In this document: piece by piece, positions 1-8,975 of the stretch
Numbering within the stretch: the first letter of the stretch is position 1
Layout: every line of letters begins with the position of its first letter
Origin: Candidatus Angelobacter sp. Gp1-AA117
GTDB lineage: Bacteria > Acidobacteriota > Terriglobia > Terriglobales > Acidobacteriaceae
NCBI GenBank assembly: GCA_003223515.1
Contig: QHVI01000079.1
Location: 1-44,813 of the forward strand
Reading direction: 5' to 3'
Length of the DNA: 44,813 nucleotides
Program-made: the position numbers and the translations under genes
The notes under the pieces: generated by a model
Told to the model about the DNA's origin: nothing
The model's input: the letters and a program-made list of their open reading frames with translations, nothing else
Database searches by the model: none

Positions 1-54
1 AAGCGCTTAGAGGAACTCGGTCTGAAGGTACTCACGACACCCATGGCGGCATAG
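1..54 (+). CDS. 3' end of an unidentified gene (partial)
   Basis: The first 54 bases read as an open frame ending in the stop TAG, giving a 17-residue tail KRLEELGLKVLTTPMAA. The composition looks like real coding sequence and a dense repeat region starts right after the stop, as it does after other genes in this window. The gene begins outside the window and the tail is too short to name. It could also be a chance open frame. Confidence 0.45.
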   Translation, partial: KRLEELGLKVLTTPMAA

Positions 55-59
55 GGATT

Positions 60-185
60 TTCAGGGCAGAGAGCACAACCAAGGCTTTAACCGCAGAGGG
101 CGCAGAGGACGCAGAGGGGACAAGATCAAAAGGCGCACCACGGAGGCACAGAGACACTGAGGAGGCCACGGAGAGAAGCTGATAA
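60..185 (-). repeat. Short-period intergenic repeat (CTCTGCGNN family)
   Basis: On the minus strand this reads CCTCTGCGTC-CTCTGCGCC-CTCTGCGGTTAAAGCC followed by TTGGTTGTG, the same layout as the copies near 4530, 8850 and 44650. The upstream part (about 130-180) holds further degenerate units such as CCTCAGTGT and CTCTGTGCC. The stretch to base 310 contains no credible gene. Confidence 0.75.
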
Positions 186-310
186 AGAAAAAAATCAAAA
201 GCTAAATTGCTTTCGCGTGTTTCCGGTGGAAAACTACGTAAAGTTTCTGATTGCCCGGTCCGCTTATTTTCCTGATAATGCCAGACAGGTGATTTTTCCG
301 CTGGCCTATT

Positions 311-3250
311 GTGTCTAAATCCTTCATCCCTAATCCCAGGCAGAAGCAGGCGATTGAGCACACCACTGGCCCTATGCTGGTGCTGGCGGGCGCAGGCACG
401 GGCAAGACTTCAGTCTTGACCGAGCGCATTGCCTTCCTGATTGAGAACAAGCACGCTCTGCCGGAAGAGATTCTCGCCATCACCTTTACTGAGAATGCCG
501 CCCAGGAGATGAAAGCCCGCGTGCAGAAGCGCCTCGGACGCAAGGCCGCCATCTCCGCCAGCACCTTTCATGCGTATTGCCATGGCGTGCTCAAGCGCAA
601 CGGCAAGGCCTTCCATGTGCTCCCTCCGGAGGACGTTTATGTATTCCTGCGCCAGCGCATTGACCAGCTTGGCCTGGAGCGCTTCATACGCCCCGCCGAC
701 GTGGGTGAATTTCTCTACGATCTGCGCAACTTCTTTGACCGCTGCCATGAAGAGCTGATCGACCCGGAAAAATTCCGCGCTTACGTGGAATCGCTTCAGC
801 CCGGCCAGAGTGAAGACCTGCCGCGCAACTGCAGATCCAAAGACGTAGAGCAGTTAGGGCAGCATGAAATCCTGGCGCGCTGGCGGGAGATTGCCCGCGT
901 CTATTCCAACTCCATGCCTCTGCTGGAAGAAAAGAACCTGGGCACCTTTGGTATGCAGATCAGCAAGGCCGTCGGCCTGCTGCAATCGAATCCGGAGTTG
1001 CTGCGCAAGGAGCAGCAGCGGGCGCGCTTCATCCTGATTGATGAGTTCCAGGACTGCAACGCCAGCAACATCACCATCGCCGAGCTGCTGGGCGGCTCCC
1101 AAAGGAATATTTTTGCTGTAGGCGATCCCGATCAGGCCATCTACCGCTTCCGCGGGGCATCCAGCGCCGCTTTTGAGGAATTCCAGAGGCGCTTCCCTGA
1201 AACCCGGGGTGTAGTCCTCGATGAAAATCAGCGTTCGCGTGGCAATATCCTGCGCGTGGCCTTTGCCGCCATTCACCAGAACCCCAGCGTCTCGGTAAAG
1301 AATTCAAAAATCAACTTTCAGCGGTGCCCCCTGCAATCGGCCCGCGATGCCCGTGACGAGCAGGCCGGGCGCTTTGTCTTTGATGGGCCCGTCGAGGTAG
1401 CCATCAGCTTTAATGAGCAGCAGGAGGCGGCCGACATCGCCGAAGAAATCCTGCGGATCAGGCAGCGGCGAACGAAAGCTCCCGGCAATTCCATGGCAGT
1501 GCTCTACCGCTCGCACGCCCATCGGGAAAGGATGATCGAAGAGCTGGCGGCGCGCGAGATTCCTTTCATCGTGAAGGGCATCGATGTTCTCGATGCTCCG
1601 TTGGTGCGTGATGTGCTGGCGGCGGCCCGTGCCGTTGAGAATGATAGCGATGTAGAAAGCCTCTTCCGCCTCTGCGCCTTTCCTGAATTCGGCATCAACG
1701 CCGAAGAGCTGCGGAGCGAACTGGCCACGGCCGCCAATAAAACATCGTTCAAGGCAGTACTTGCCGGGCTCAAGGGCGGTGCGGCGGTGCTGGAAGTGAT
1801 CCAGGCGGCTCGCAAATCGATCTCATTGCAGAAAACGGGTGTGACTGCGGTCTTCACCTTCCTGCTGCGCCACTTCAACCTGCCTGCCGACGATCTTTCC
1901 ATCCAGGCCTTGATGCGTTTTCTGAAAGACTGGGAGAAGAAGCCTTACATCGAAGTGAATACCCTGCCGGTTTTTCTCTATTACCTGGGTTTCTTTGAGG
2001 AAGCCGGGGGCACGATTCCCCTGCTTTCTGAAGAGCAGCTTGCCGAAGCCCAGGAGAAAACCCCCGACGCGGTGCAACTGATGACCGTACACGGGGCCAA
2101 AGGGCTGGAGTTCTCTTACGTCTGGCTGCTGCGCGTGGTCGCCTCCTCGTTTCCCACACCCTATCGTGAGTCGCTGTTTGAATTCCCTCCCGCGTTGCGC
2201 AGCTCCATTGCCATTGGCGATGGCAAAGAGATCAACGAGCAGGAAGAGCGCCGCCTGTTCTATGTGGCGATTACCCGGGCCCGCGACCAGCTCACCATCG
2301 GCTCACGCCGTGGACGCGGAAAGGACCCTACTCCCGCCGGCTTTCTGCGTCCCTTGTTACAGGACCAGGCTCTTGCTCCGGCGCTGCAGTCCCGAGATGT
2401 TGGGCGGCCCAGATCAGTGCCGGTTCCGGAAAAAGAAGGTTCACCGGTAGCAGCGTGGATGCTTCTGCCTCCAGCATTCCAAACCGATGATCTGGTGCTG
2501 AGCGCGAATTCGGTCGAGAGTTATTCCACCTGTCCCATGAAGTTCAAGCTGGGGCGGGATTGGCAGATTCCCGGCGGAGCCGCCGCCGCGCTGCACTATG
2601 GCAACGCTGTCCATACCGTGCTGAAGAATTACTATGACCCGCGTTCCGATGCTCCCCAGCAAACTGCGGCTGATGTCATAGAGGCCTTCATTCGCGAATT
2701 CAATAAAGTTGTGATTGAAGACGTAATGCAGCGGCAACTCTATGAAAGCCAGGGACGAAGGCATCTGGAGGCGCTGGTTACCGCAAAACCACGCAGCTCA
2801 GTGGACGCGGTCGCCGCCGAGGCCACCTTCCGCTTCAACATGGGCAAACTGAAGCTTACGGGACGCATCGACCGCATCGACCGTTTAAAAGGAAACCTGG
2901 TGCGGGTCATCGATTACAAAACCGGCTCGCCCAAGACGCAGAAGTATGCCGACGAGAGCCTCCAGCTTTCCATTTACGCCATGGGCGCCACCCAGATGGG
3001 CTATGCGCCTCTGGAACTGGTGCTGCTCAATCTGAATGGCACGCAGGAGATCGTCACCGCGCGCTCCTCCACCCAGTTGGACAAAGCCCGCCAGAAGATC
3101 GAAGACGCGGCTGAAGGTATTGCCAACCGCATCTTTGACCCTAAACCGGGTATGCATTGCCGCTGGTGCGAGTTTGAGCGGCTGTGTCCTGCAACCGAAC
3201 AGCGTGTGCTCATACCCGTGCAGGCCCTCACAGCCGGAGTGAATGGATGA
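311..3250 (+). CDS. UvrD/AddA-type helicase fused to PD-(D/E)XK Fe-S nuclease
   Basis: A 979-residue superfamily 1 DNA helicase with a C-terminal nuclease. Seen: Walker A GAGTGKT (residues 27-33), Walker B IDEFQD (243-248), GDPDQAIYRFRGA (from 271), VHGAKGLEF (about 593-601) and YVAITRARD (651-659). The C-terminal part has IDYKTG (867-872), the nuclease core Asp-x-Lys type motif, framed by Cys741 and the cluster Cys950-x2-Cys953-x5-Cys959, the pattern of 4Fe-4S-stabilised AddB/RecB-like nucleases. The protein therefore combines the unwinding and cutting functions that AddAB divides between two subunits. The start is GTG at 311, chosen because the helicase Q-like region follows at once. Its stop overlaps the rmuC start by four bases (ATGA), so the two are probably co-translated. 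Likely role: processing of DNA ends in recombination repair; a part in defence is possible but not shown. Confidence 0.93.
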   Translation: MSKSFIPNPRQKQAIEHTTGPMLVLAGAGTGKTSVLTERIAFLIENKHALPEEILAITFTENAAQEMKARVQKRLGRKAAISASTFHAYCHGVLKRNGKAFHVLPPEDVYVFLRQRIDQLGLERFIRPADVGEFLYDLRNFFDRCHEELIDPEKFRAYVESLQPGQSEDLPRNCRSKDVEQLGQHEILARWREIARVYSNSMPLLEEKNLGTFGMQISKAVGLLQSNPELLRKEQQRARFILIDEFQDCNASNITIAELLGGSQRNIFAVGDPDQAIYRFRGASSAAFEEFQRRFPETRGVVLDENQRSRGNILRVAFAAIHQNPSVSVKNSKINFQRCPLQSARDARDEQAGRFVFDGPVEVAISFNEQQEAADIAEEILRIRQRRTKAPGNSMAVLYRSHAHRERMIEELAAREIPFIVKGIDVLDAPLVRDVLAAARAVENDSDVESLFRLCAFPEFGINAEELRSELATAANKTSFKAVLAGLKGGAAVLEVIQAARKSISLQKTGVTAVFTFLLRHFNLPADDLSIQALMRFLKDWEKKPYIEVNTLPVFLYYLGFFEEAGGTIPLLSEEQLAEAQEKTPDAVQLMTVHGAKGLEFSYVWLLRVVASSFPTPYRESLFEFPPALRSSIAIGDGKEINEQEERRLFYVAITRARDQLTIGSRRGRGKDPTPAGFLRPLLQDQALAPALQSRDVGRPRSVPVPEKEGSPVAAWMLLPPAFQTDDLVLSANSVESYSTCPMKFKLGRDWQIPGGAAAALHYGNAVHTVLKNYYDPRSDAPQQTAADVIEAFIREFNKVVIEDVMQRQLYESQGRRHLEALVTAKPRSSVDAVAAEATFRFNMGKLKLTGRIDRIDRLKGNLVRVIDYKTGSPKTQKYADESLQLSIYAMGATQMGYAPLELVLLNLNGTQEIVTARSSTQLDKARQKIEDAAEGIANRIFDPKPGMHCRWCEFERLCPATEQRVLIPVQALTAGVNG

Positions 3251-4425
3251 CTATAGGATTGGAAATTGCCATCGGCATTACGGTGGTGTTGGCCGTTTAC
3301 GTAATCGTCTCGAGAAAACCGCAGCCGCAGGTAGAAGATCAAGCCATGCGGGCACTTCAGAGTGACGTGCAGGCCCTCCGCGATGCCACGCAGCAATCCA
3401 TTCTGAGCGTGAGCAGCACCTTCGGCTCGCAATTGCAGACCGTCACCTCGCATGTGCAGGGTTCGCTGGCAACGGTAACCACGCAACTGGGCGACCGCCT
3501 GGATGCCATGAACCGCCAGGTCACCGAGCAGTTGAACCAGAGCACGGTGCAGATGAACGCCAGCACCGATGCGGTAAACCAGCGCGTGGCCTCCGTCCAG
3601 ATGTTCTTTTCCGGATTGCAGAAGCAGGTGGGCGAGATGACCGAGTCGGCCCGCCAGCTTTCGGAATTATCAAGATCAGTCACGGCCATCGAGCATGTGC
3701 TGCGCGCTCCTAAGATGCGTGGCAACTTTGGCGAAGAGCAGCTTGAGAACCTGCTGGCGCTGGTTTTCTCTAAGCAGCAGTTCCAGATGCAGTACCGCTT
3801 TGCCTCCGGCGAGATAGCGGATGCCGTCATCTTTCTGCCGCTGGGCAATGTGCCGGTCGATTCCAAGTTCCCGCTGGAAAACTTTCGCCGCATCGGCGAG
3901 GCCGCCACCGATGAAGAAAAGAAATCGGCCCGCCGCGACTTCCTGCGCGATGTAAGAAAGCGGGTGGATGAGATTGCCGTCAAATATATCCGCCCGGCGG
4001 ACGGCACTCTGCCCTTTGCCTTGATGTACGTTCCCGCCGAGAACGTCTATTACGAAACCATCATCCGTGATGATGATGGCAACCAGCTCTACCGCTACTG
4101 CCTGGAAAAACGCGTGGTCCCGGTCTCGCCCAACTCTCTCTATGCCTATCTGCAGACGATCCTGGTTGGCCTGAAAGGCCTGCAGGTAAGCCAAAGGGCT
4201 GAAACCATCGTGCGCGAGATTGAGTCACTGCGAATTGAACTGGAGAAGTTCGGCAAGGCCTACGAGACTATCGGTGGCCACATCCGCAACGCCGCCACCA
4301 AGTTCGAAGACGGCAACAAGCTGCTCACCAAAGTGGAACTGCGCGTGGAAAGCCTGGTAGGCAACGGCGCCGAACAAGTAGAGCTGTTCGCCGAGGAGAA
4401 GAAGTCACTGGGAGCAGCAAGATAG
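3247..4425 (+). CDS. rmuC: RmuC family DNA recombination protein
   Basis: A 392-residue RmuC-family protein. An N-terminal membrane segment (about residues 3-20) is followed by a long Gln/Ala/Ser-rich coiled coil (about 35-165) and the conserved RmuC domain, with MRGNFGEEQLENLL, PVDSKFPLENF and YVPAENVYYE recognisable. RmuC proteins are linked to limiting inversions at short inverted repeats and to DNA recombination, probably as nucleases of the restriction-endonuclease fold. The start at 3247 overlaps the helicase stop as ATGA; upstream in-frame starts would run into the helicase gene and add 21 unrelated residues. Coupling to a helicase-nuclease suggests that the two act on the same DNA ends (inference). 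Confidence 0.93.
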   Translation: MTIGLEIAIGITVVLAVYVIVSRKPQPQVEDQAMRALQSDVQALRDATQQSILSVSSTFGSQLQTVTSHVQGSLATVTTQLGDRLDAMNRQVTEQLNQSTVQMNASTDAVNQRVASVQMFFSGLQKQVGEMTESARQLSELSRSVTAIEHVLRAPKMRGNFGEEQLENLLALVFSKQQFQMQYRFASGEIADAVIFLPLGNVPVDSKFPLENFRRIGEAATDEEKKSARRDFLRDVRKRVDEIAVKYIRPADGTLPFALMYVPAENVYYETIIRDDDGNQLYRYCLEKRVVPVSPNSLYAYLQTILVGLKGLQVSQRAETIVREIESLRIELEKFGKAYETIGGHIRNAATKFEDGNKLLTKVELRVESLVGNGAEQVELFAEEKKSLGAAR

Positions 4426-4426
4426 C

Positions 4427-4602
4427 AGTCAGCATTTAGAGCATTTAGGTTGAGGTGTAGGAAATTCACGCCCCTCTTTGTCCAAAGGGAGCAACACCGC
4501 CAAATTCAATACGCATAAACTTATTTTTGCTTCCTCTGCGTCCTTTGCGTCCTCTGCGGTAAAAGGTTTTGCTTGTGGCAGCCACGCTGTGGCACTTCGA
4601 AT
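4427..4602 (+). repeat. Short-period intergenic repeats, two word types
   Basis: Just after rmuC come CAGTCAGCATTTAG-AGCATTTAGG units (4427-4450). At 4529-4560 comes CCTCTGCGT-CCTTTGCGT-CCTCTGCGGT, followed by the tail TTGTGGCAGCCACGCTGTGGC (4573-4593), in which GTGGC and GCCAC form a small hairpin. The same tail occurs near 8889, 12158 and, inverted, near 44575 and 44615. Confidence 0.7.
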
Positions 4603-4670
4603 TAACCTGCCCCAGAAAGGTTAAGGGGACGCTTTCGCGTCCCCCGTGGTTGTTGGTGTCGAAGGCTTAC

Positions 4671-4736
4671 TTACTTTTTCTTGCTGCCCTTTTTGCCGCC
4701 ACCTTTTTTCGAACCACCTTTTTTCTTAGCTGCCAT
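4671..4736 (-). CDS. 21-residue Lys/Gly-rich peptide
   Basis: A very short gene: ATG at 4736-4734, 21 codons and TAA at 4673-4671. The peptide starts MAAKKKGGSKKGGG and ends in KKGSKKK, so it is built only of Lys, Gly, Ser and Ala after the Met. A good ribosome binding site (GGGAG, ten bases before the ATG) precedes it. Composition resembles the basic tails of histone H1-like proteins, so nucleic-acid binding is a reasonable guess, but no family can be assigned. Lys is coded by both AAA and AAG, which argues against a simple repeat artefact. It stands alone between rmuC and a CPBP gene. Confidence 0.6.
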   Translation of the reverse strand: MAAKKKGGSKKGGGKKGSKKK

Positions 4737-5106
4737 ATTTTCTATTCTCCCTTTCCATTTTCATGGATATGCGGTCCTTAAGATAAAAAACCGCAATTGA
4801 TGAATGTATAGAGTTATTGAAAATTGAAGTCAAGCAAAAAATTGATGACTTTTTTGATGGCAGGTGCTCCGAACACAACGCGCATCATCATCAACAATCA
4901 TTCGTGAACCTTCTTGAGTTCGCTCGGGCAGGAACAAACGCGCGAAAAAGCATTGTGGAATGCGGGTAAAACGCATTTGCGCCGCTTCTTCATCCATCCA
5001 GAGCGCGTGTGATCGCAGTAAGAATCGCGTAACCGGTGCCATGCGCCGAACACCTTGGTAACCGAAAAAAAATTGCAGAAACCGAACGTGAACACGCAGA
5101 AGAGAG
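4737..5106. other. Intergenic, no gene supported
   Basis: This 370-base stretch is AT-rich on its left side (to about 4860), where the promoter of the 21-residue peptide gene is expected. Open frames present are short, lack family signals and overlap one another. Nothing else is recognised. Confidence 0.5.
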
Positions 5107-5892
5107 TCATCCCATCGGAATGATTCCCCTCTTCACGAGGTACAATCCCACTCCGGCCAGCGAATCATGAAAGGCATGGGCCATCATTCCCGGACGCAAA
5201 CTCTTCCTCCAGAGTGCCAGCAGGCCGAACATTGTGCCGTACACCGCAATGAGCAGCATGCGCCGCGCGCCCTCATATCCATGCCCTGCGCCGAAAATAA
5301 TCGCCTGGATAATCAAGCCCAAATAAATGTTGCCGGTAAGCGCGGCAAACTGCTTTTGCAAATATCCCCGGAAAATAATCTCTTCGACAAACCCGGCCAC
5401 CGAGCTGAGCAGGATAAACATCGCCAATGCCAGCGGACTTTCAGGAGCAAGCATGTCCGCCAGCTTCTTGGCCTCTCCGGCCTGGGAACCTTTTGTCAGT
5501 CCCAGGAGGTAGCCCAACCCGCCAAGGACTGCAATCGCCACCAGCCAAAAACCAAAAGCAATGGCAATATCGAGCAGAAAGGCCTCCACCGATTTCCAGC
5601 GCCCGCCGATGAGTTCCTTCATCTTCACGCCCCGTGACCGGATGCCTAACCACACGATCAGCAGCAATATAAATTCAAAGCCAATGGTGAATGCGTATTC
5701 GAAGATGCGCTGTTTCGCAGTTGCTCCTCCTGCAGTCACTTTCGGCAGGGTTGATGCGGTGAAATACGAGTTGCCCAGCAGGATGATGATGAATACGACC
5801 GTGTGCCAGATGGGAGCAAGCAGTTTCCGCTCGCTGGCGGCAGGATTTTCAGCAATGGGTTGAGCCAGGAATTCCGGTCCGTCAGTTTGCAT
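5107..5892 (-). CDS. CPBP family intramembrane metalloprotease
   Basis: A 261-residue polytopic membrane protein of the CPBP (CAAX protease and bacteriocin-processing) family. Hydrophobic helices lie near residues 30-48, 68-84, 105-130, 152-168 and 188-204. The three conserved blocks are present: EEIIFRG (Glu170, Glu171, Arg175), GAGHG (His204) and HAFHD (His239, Asp243). These residues bind metal in the Rce1-type fold. Substrates of bacterial members are mostly unknown. The start ATG at 5892 lies back to back with the thiolase gene, so promoters of both share about 60 bases. A second CPBP gene occurs at 18497-19492. Confidence 0.88.
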   Translation of the reverse strand: MQTDGPEFLAQPIAENPAASERKLLAPIWHTVVFIIILLGNSYFTASTLPKVTAGGATAKQRIFEYAFTIGFEFILLLIVWLGIRSRGVKMKELIGGRWKSVEAFLLDIAIAFGFWLVAIAVLGGLGYLLGLTKGSQAGEAKKLADMLAPESPLALAMFILLSSVAGFVEEIIFRGYLQKQFAALTGNIYLGLIIQAIIFGAGHGYEGARRMLLIAVYGTMFGLLALWRKSLRPGMMAHAFHDSLAGVGLYLVKRGIIPMG

Positions 5893-5951
5893 CGAGTTCA
5901 GCCTCGCCTCATCTTATAATGAAGGGTTTGGAACATCATAAAGGAGTGGCT

Positions 5952-7139
5952 ATGGAAGACGTGGTAATTATCAGCGGGGTGCGTACCGCGATTGGCAAGT
6001 TCCAGGGAGCTCTCGAGAATTTCAGCGCGCCGCAGCTTGGCGCGATTGCCGTCCGCGAAGCCGTAAAGCGGGCCAATGTTGATCCCAATCAGGTGGATGA
6101 ATGCATTATGGGTTTGGTGATCGCCGCCGGGTTGGGCCAGAATCCTGCGCGCCAGGCCGCCTTGAACGGAGGACTGCCTCCTACTGTCGGAGCCATGACC
6201 ATAAACAAGGTTTGCGGCTCCGGGCTAAAAGCCGTTTCGCTGGCCACCCAGGCCATTCAGACCACCAATGCTGAGATCGTGGTGGCCGGCGGCATGGAAT
6301 CGATGACCAACGCTCCCTACCTGCTGCCCCAGGCCCGTAAGGGATACCGGCTCGGCAACTCCCAGATCATCGATTCCGTAGTGAATGACGGCCTCTGGGA
6401 TATCTACAACAACTACCACATGGGAATGACCGGTGAGAACGTGGCCGGTAAGTACGGTGTCACCCGCGAGCAGCAGGACGAATACGCCGTGAACTCCCAC
6501 CGCAAGGCCGTGCAGGCCTGGAAAGAGTGCCGTTTCAAGAGCCAGGTGTTTCCGGTAGAACTTCCGGCAAAGAAGAAAGGCGAGGCGCCCACGTTGTTCG
6601 ACAAAGACGAAGGGCCCCGCGAGGATACCTCCGCGGATCTCCTCCGCAACCTGAAACCTGTATTCAAGAAAGATGGCACCGTAACCGCCGGCAATGCCTC
6701 CACCATGAATGACGGTTCCGCCGCCGTGGTGGTGACCTCGGCCGCCAAAGCGAAACAACTCGGGGCAGAACCCATGGTGCACATCGTGGCCCAGGCGACC
6801 AGCGGAATCGAGCCGCAGTGGGTGATGATGGCCCCCGTCGATGGCATTCGCAAGATCTGGGCCAAAACCGGATGGAAGCCCGACGAGGTCGACCTCTATG
6901 AGATCAATGAAGCCTTCTCGGTGCAATCGGTGGCTGTAATTAAGGAACTCGGCATCGATCCGGCCAAAGTCAACGTGAACGGTGGGGCGGTAGCTCTGGG
7001 CCACCCGATTGGCGCCAGTGGCGCCCGCGTGCTGGTCACGCTGATCTATGAATTGATTCGCCGCAACGCCCGCAAAGGAATCGCAGCCCTGTGCCTGGGC
7101 GGCGGCAACTCCGTAGCCATGGCCATCGAGCGCCGGTAA
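5952..7139 (+). CDS. Acetyl-CoA C-acetyltransferase (thiolase)
   Basis: A 395-residue thiolase that condenses or cleaves acetyl-CoA and acyl-CoA/acetoacetyl-CoA. The active-site residues are in place: Cys88 in VCGSGLKA (acyl acceptor), His351 in [11 protein letters not shown] and Cys381 in CLGGGN. The length matches biosynthetic thiolases. The start ATG 5952 is preceded by AAGGAG at eight bases or so; an earlier in-frame ATG at 5919 has no such site. The role may be acetoacetyl-CoA formation or fatty-acid breakdown; neighbours do not settle which. Confidence 0.95.
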   Translation: MEDVVIISGVRTAIGKFQGALENFSAPQLGAIAVREAVKRANVDPNQVDECIMGLVIAAGLGQNPARQAALNGGLPPTVGAMTINKVCGSGLKAVSLATQAIQTTNAEIVVAGGMESMTNAPYLLPQARKGYRLGNSQIIDSVVNDGLWDIYNNYHMGMTGENVAGKYGVTREQQDEYAVNSHRKAVQAWKECRFKSQVFPVELPAKKKGEAPTLFDKDEGPREDTSADLLRNLKPVFKKDGTVTAGNASTMNDGSAAVVVTSAAKAKQLGAEPMVHIVAQATSGIEPQWVMMAPVDGIRKIWAKTGWKPDEVDLYEINEAFSVQSVAVIKELGIDPAKVNVNGGAVALGHPIGASGARVLVTLIYELIRRNARKGIAALCLGGGNSVAMAIERR

Positions 7140-7146
7140 CTCTCAA

Positions 7147-7318
7147 AGCCTTACCGCGGAGTACGCGAGAACGCCAGGGCAATGTTTCTCGCGTTCTCTG
7201 CGGATACTGATGCTCGAATCTGTGTTTATCTGTGTTTATCTGTGTTGATCTGTGGTGAAATCTTCCCCATCAGCGTCATCAGCGCCATCAGCGTTGATCA
7301 GCGGCAAAAAACTTTCGC
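7147..7318 (+). repeat. Tandem short-period repeats of three word types
   Basis: Three different degenerate arrays sit side by side between two gene ends. They are CTCGCGTTCTCTGCGGAT (about 7188-7206), ATCTGTGTTT-ATCTGTGTTT-ATCTGTGTTG-ATCTGTGGTG (7217-7258), and CATCAGCGT-CATCAGCGC-CATCAGCGTTGATCAGCGGC (7268-7305). All have a 9-10 base period and end in a GG-containing unit. Confidence 0.75.
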
Positions 7319-7336
7319 TAAGGGCCAAGAGTGATC

Positions 7337-8599
7337 CTAGCGGCTCATCCTGAACGACTGTGACTCATCATCGTCGTCTCGGCCCAGCATTCTGTTCAGG
7401 CGGTTGTAGAGTTGCTGCACGGTTTCGTAAAGCTCCCCTACACCTTCGCTGAATTCGCTGATGCCTTCAGAATCCAGATCGGCAACTACATTGTGGGCCA
7501 GCTTGATGAGCATATGCATGCGCTCGGCTTCAAGTTGAGGCAAGACTGTAAACGGGTCACCGTCGCTCGCGCGCAGATCCACCCACTGCTGTACTGACCA
7601 GGCAGTCTGGCGGGTGTGCTCCATGGCGTCATGGAACTGGGCGATCAAGCGGGGATCGATCTTCTCTTTCACCAGATACTGCTCCAGTTCATTCAGTTCG
7701 GTGATCAGGCGCATGATCTGCGCGGAGAGAGGGTTTTCCTGTAACGGGTCGGAAGCTGAGTCATCTTCGAAAGCAGGGGCGGAAGCGTACGAGAGTGGCG
7801 GATCAGCCGGTACGAACGTGCGTTTTTCCTCGGGCAGCAGCTCCTGCTGTCCGGCCAGGCTGCCAATCAGGAATTCCAGATTATGTTGCGAATCATTCTC
7901 AAGGTGCAGGAACGCCAGGCCCATGCCAACGGCATGATGCGAGGTCTTGACAATGGCCCTGCCGGTAATGCTCAGGTCATGGGCATGAACATGAAAGAGC
8001 ACCATCCCTCCCAGTGGCAGGGTGGAGGCGGTTTCGACATAGCAGCCCGTAAGGCTGATGTCGTTCAGGTTCCCCCATGCAGGCGGTCCGCCTTCCTGCT
8101 GGCGCAACTCGACTCCGCCGGTGCACAGATACCGTGGATGTTTCCTTCTGGAGGACTGCATATCTCTTCTCGCCGGGGCCGCTTTCTTTTGAGTATCGAA
8201 TCCAGACTGAGTTGAGTGCGATCCGTTGGCGCGCACCGGCCTCAGGCTGAAAAGCTCCCTGTCAGGTTCCAGATTGTGAAGCCCGATCTGCCCCTGTTTC
8301 GGGGTGTTCTCGCGGCCCACCCAAACCACTTTGAACCGGGATTTCTGCTGCCCGTGCTGGACACTGATGATCTCGCCTAAGTTCACGCAATCCACGCCCA
8401 GTAGGCGCAGGCCGATGCGCGTTGCATCCAGTGTCTGGGCATTCTGGACAAATGGTTTCCCGTGCCGGTCGAGTCCCCACACCTTGACCTCAAGGTTGAT
8501 CTCCACCCGTGGCTCTCGGCGTCGGCTCATCCCTACCTGAATTTTCCGGGAGTGTGAGCAGATAGTACTTTTAATAGTCATCGGATTCAATACAAACAT
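7337..8599 (-). CDS. Protein with two PilZ-like domains
   Basis: A cytoplasmic protein of up to 420 residues. Two PilZ-type beta-barrel domains are suggested by RRREPR (residues 25-30) followed by an all-beta region to about 120, and by SRRKHPRYL (about 150-158) followed by NDISLTGCYVET, the usual DxSxxG region of PilZ domains. PilZ domains typically bind cyclic di-GMP. The C-terminal 150 residues are mainly helical and of no known family. The longest start, ATG 8599, has AAGGAG only two bases upstream; ATG 8530, directly before the first Arg-rich motif, is a realistic alternative. It stands alone, so its target process is unknown. Confidence 0.82.
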   Translation of the reverse strand: MFVLNPMTIKSTICSHSRKIQVGMSRRREPRVEINLEVKVWGLDRHGKPFVQNAQTLDATRIGLRLLGVDCVNLGEIISVQHGQQKSRFKVVWVGRENTPKQGQIGLHNLEPDRELFSLRPVRANGSHSTQSGFDTQKKAAPARRDMQSSRRKHPRYLCTGGVELRQQEGGPPAWGNLNDISLTGCYVETASTLPLGGMVLFHVHAHDLSITGRAIVKTSHHAVGMGLAFLHLENDSQHNLEFLIGSLAGQQELLPEEKRTFVPADPPLSYASAPAFEDDSASDPLQENPLSAQIMRLITELNELEQYLVKEKIDPRLIAQFHDAMEHTRQTAWSVQQWVDLRASDGDPFTVLPQLEAERMHMLIKLAHNVVADLDSEGISEFSEGVGELYETVQQLYNRLNRMLGRDDDDESQSFRMSR

Positions 8600-8689
8600 A
8601 ACTCCTTAGTACGTGACCTCCGTAATAGCTGCCGTGGTTCCGGCACACGTTGTTGTTGCCTTTATTTTCTTACTCTGCTCCTTTCTTTC

Positions 8690-8910
8690 CCTGTTCCTTT
8701 CTTCCTTTGCGTCCTTCGCGCCCTTTGCATTGCTAACAATCAAATTCGTCTCAAGCCGCGAAGAATTCTGCTTGGGCAGCTAAATGCTAATCCCATTTCT
8801 GATTCGCGAGATTCGCGCAGTTCGCGTCATTCGCGGCTTACTTGCCTTCCTCTGCGCTCTCTGCGTTCTCTGCGGTTAAAGCCGTTTGGTTGTGGCTCGC
8901 ACGCTGTGGT
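8690..8910 (+). repeat. Short-period intergenic repeats, long composite copy
   Basis: The 376 bases between the PilZ gene and the TonB-like pseudogene hold mostly repeats. TCCTTTGCGTCCTTCGCGCC lies near 8696. GATTCGCGAG-ATTCGCGCAG-TTCGCGTCAT-TCGCGG lies at 8801-8836. From 8834 comes CGGCTTACTTGCC, then CTCTGCG units, GGTTAAAGCC and TTGTGGCTCGCACGCTGTGG. The stretch from 8834 to about 8896 matches the inverted copy beginning at 44686 with one mismatch over about 60 bases. Confidence 0.8.
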
Positions 8911-8975
8911 GAATCCGGGATATCACTTTCCCCCCAGGGATGCGTCTAAATAGGTGTATTCTTGAATTAACGGGT

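Noticed and set aside
3184-3246. N-terminal extension of RmuC by 21 residues
   Set aside because: It lies inside the helicase gene's 3' end, has no family match, and ATG 3247 gives the normal ATGA overlap and membrane segment.
4830-5110. Two overlapping minus-strand frames of 70 codons
   Set aside because: They overlap each other, and neither has a ribosome site or protein-like composition.
6225-7004. Long minus-strand open frame inside the thiolase gene
   Set aside because: His/Gly-rich composition typical of the antisense of a GC-rich gene, no ribosome site and no family.
7188-7306. CRISPR array
   Set aside because: The repeats are 9-10 base direct units without spacers, and no cas genes are present.
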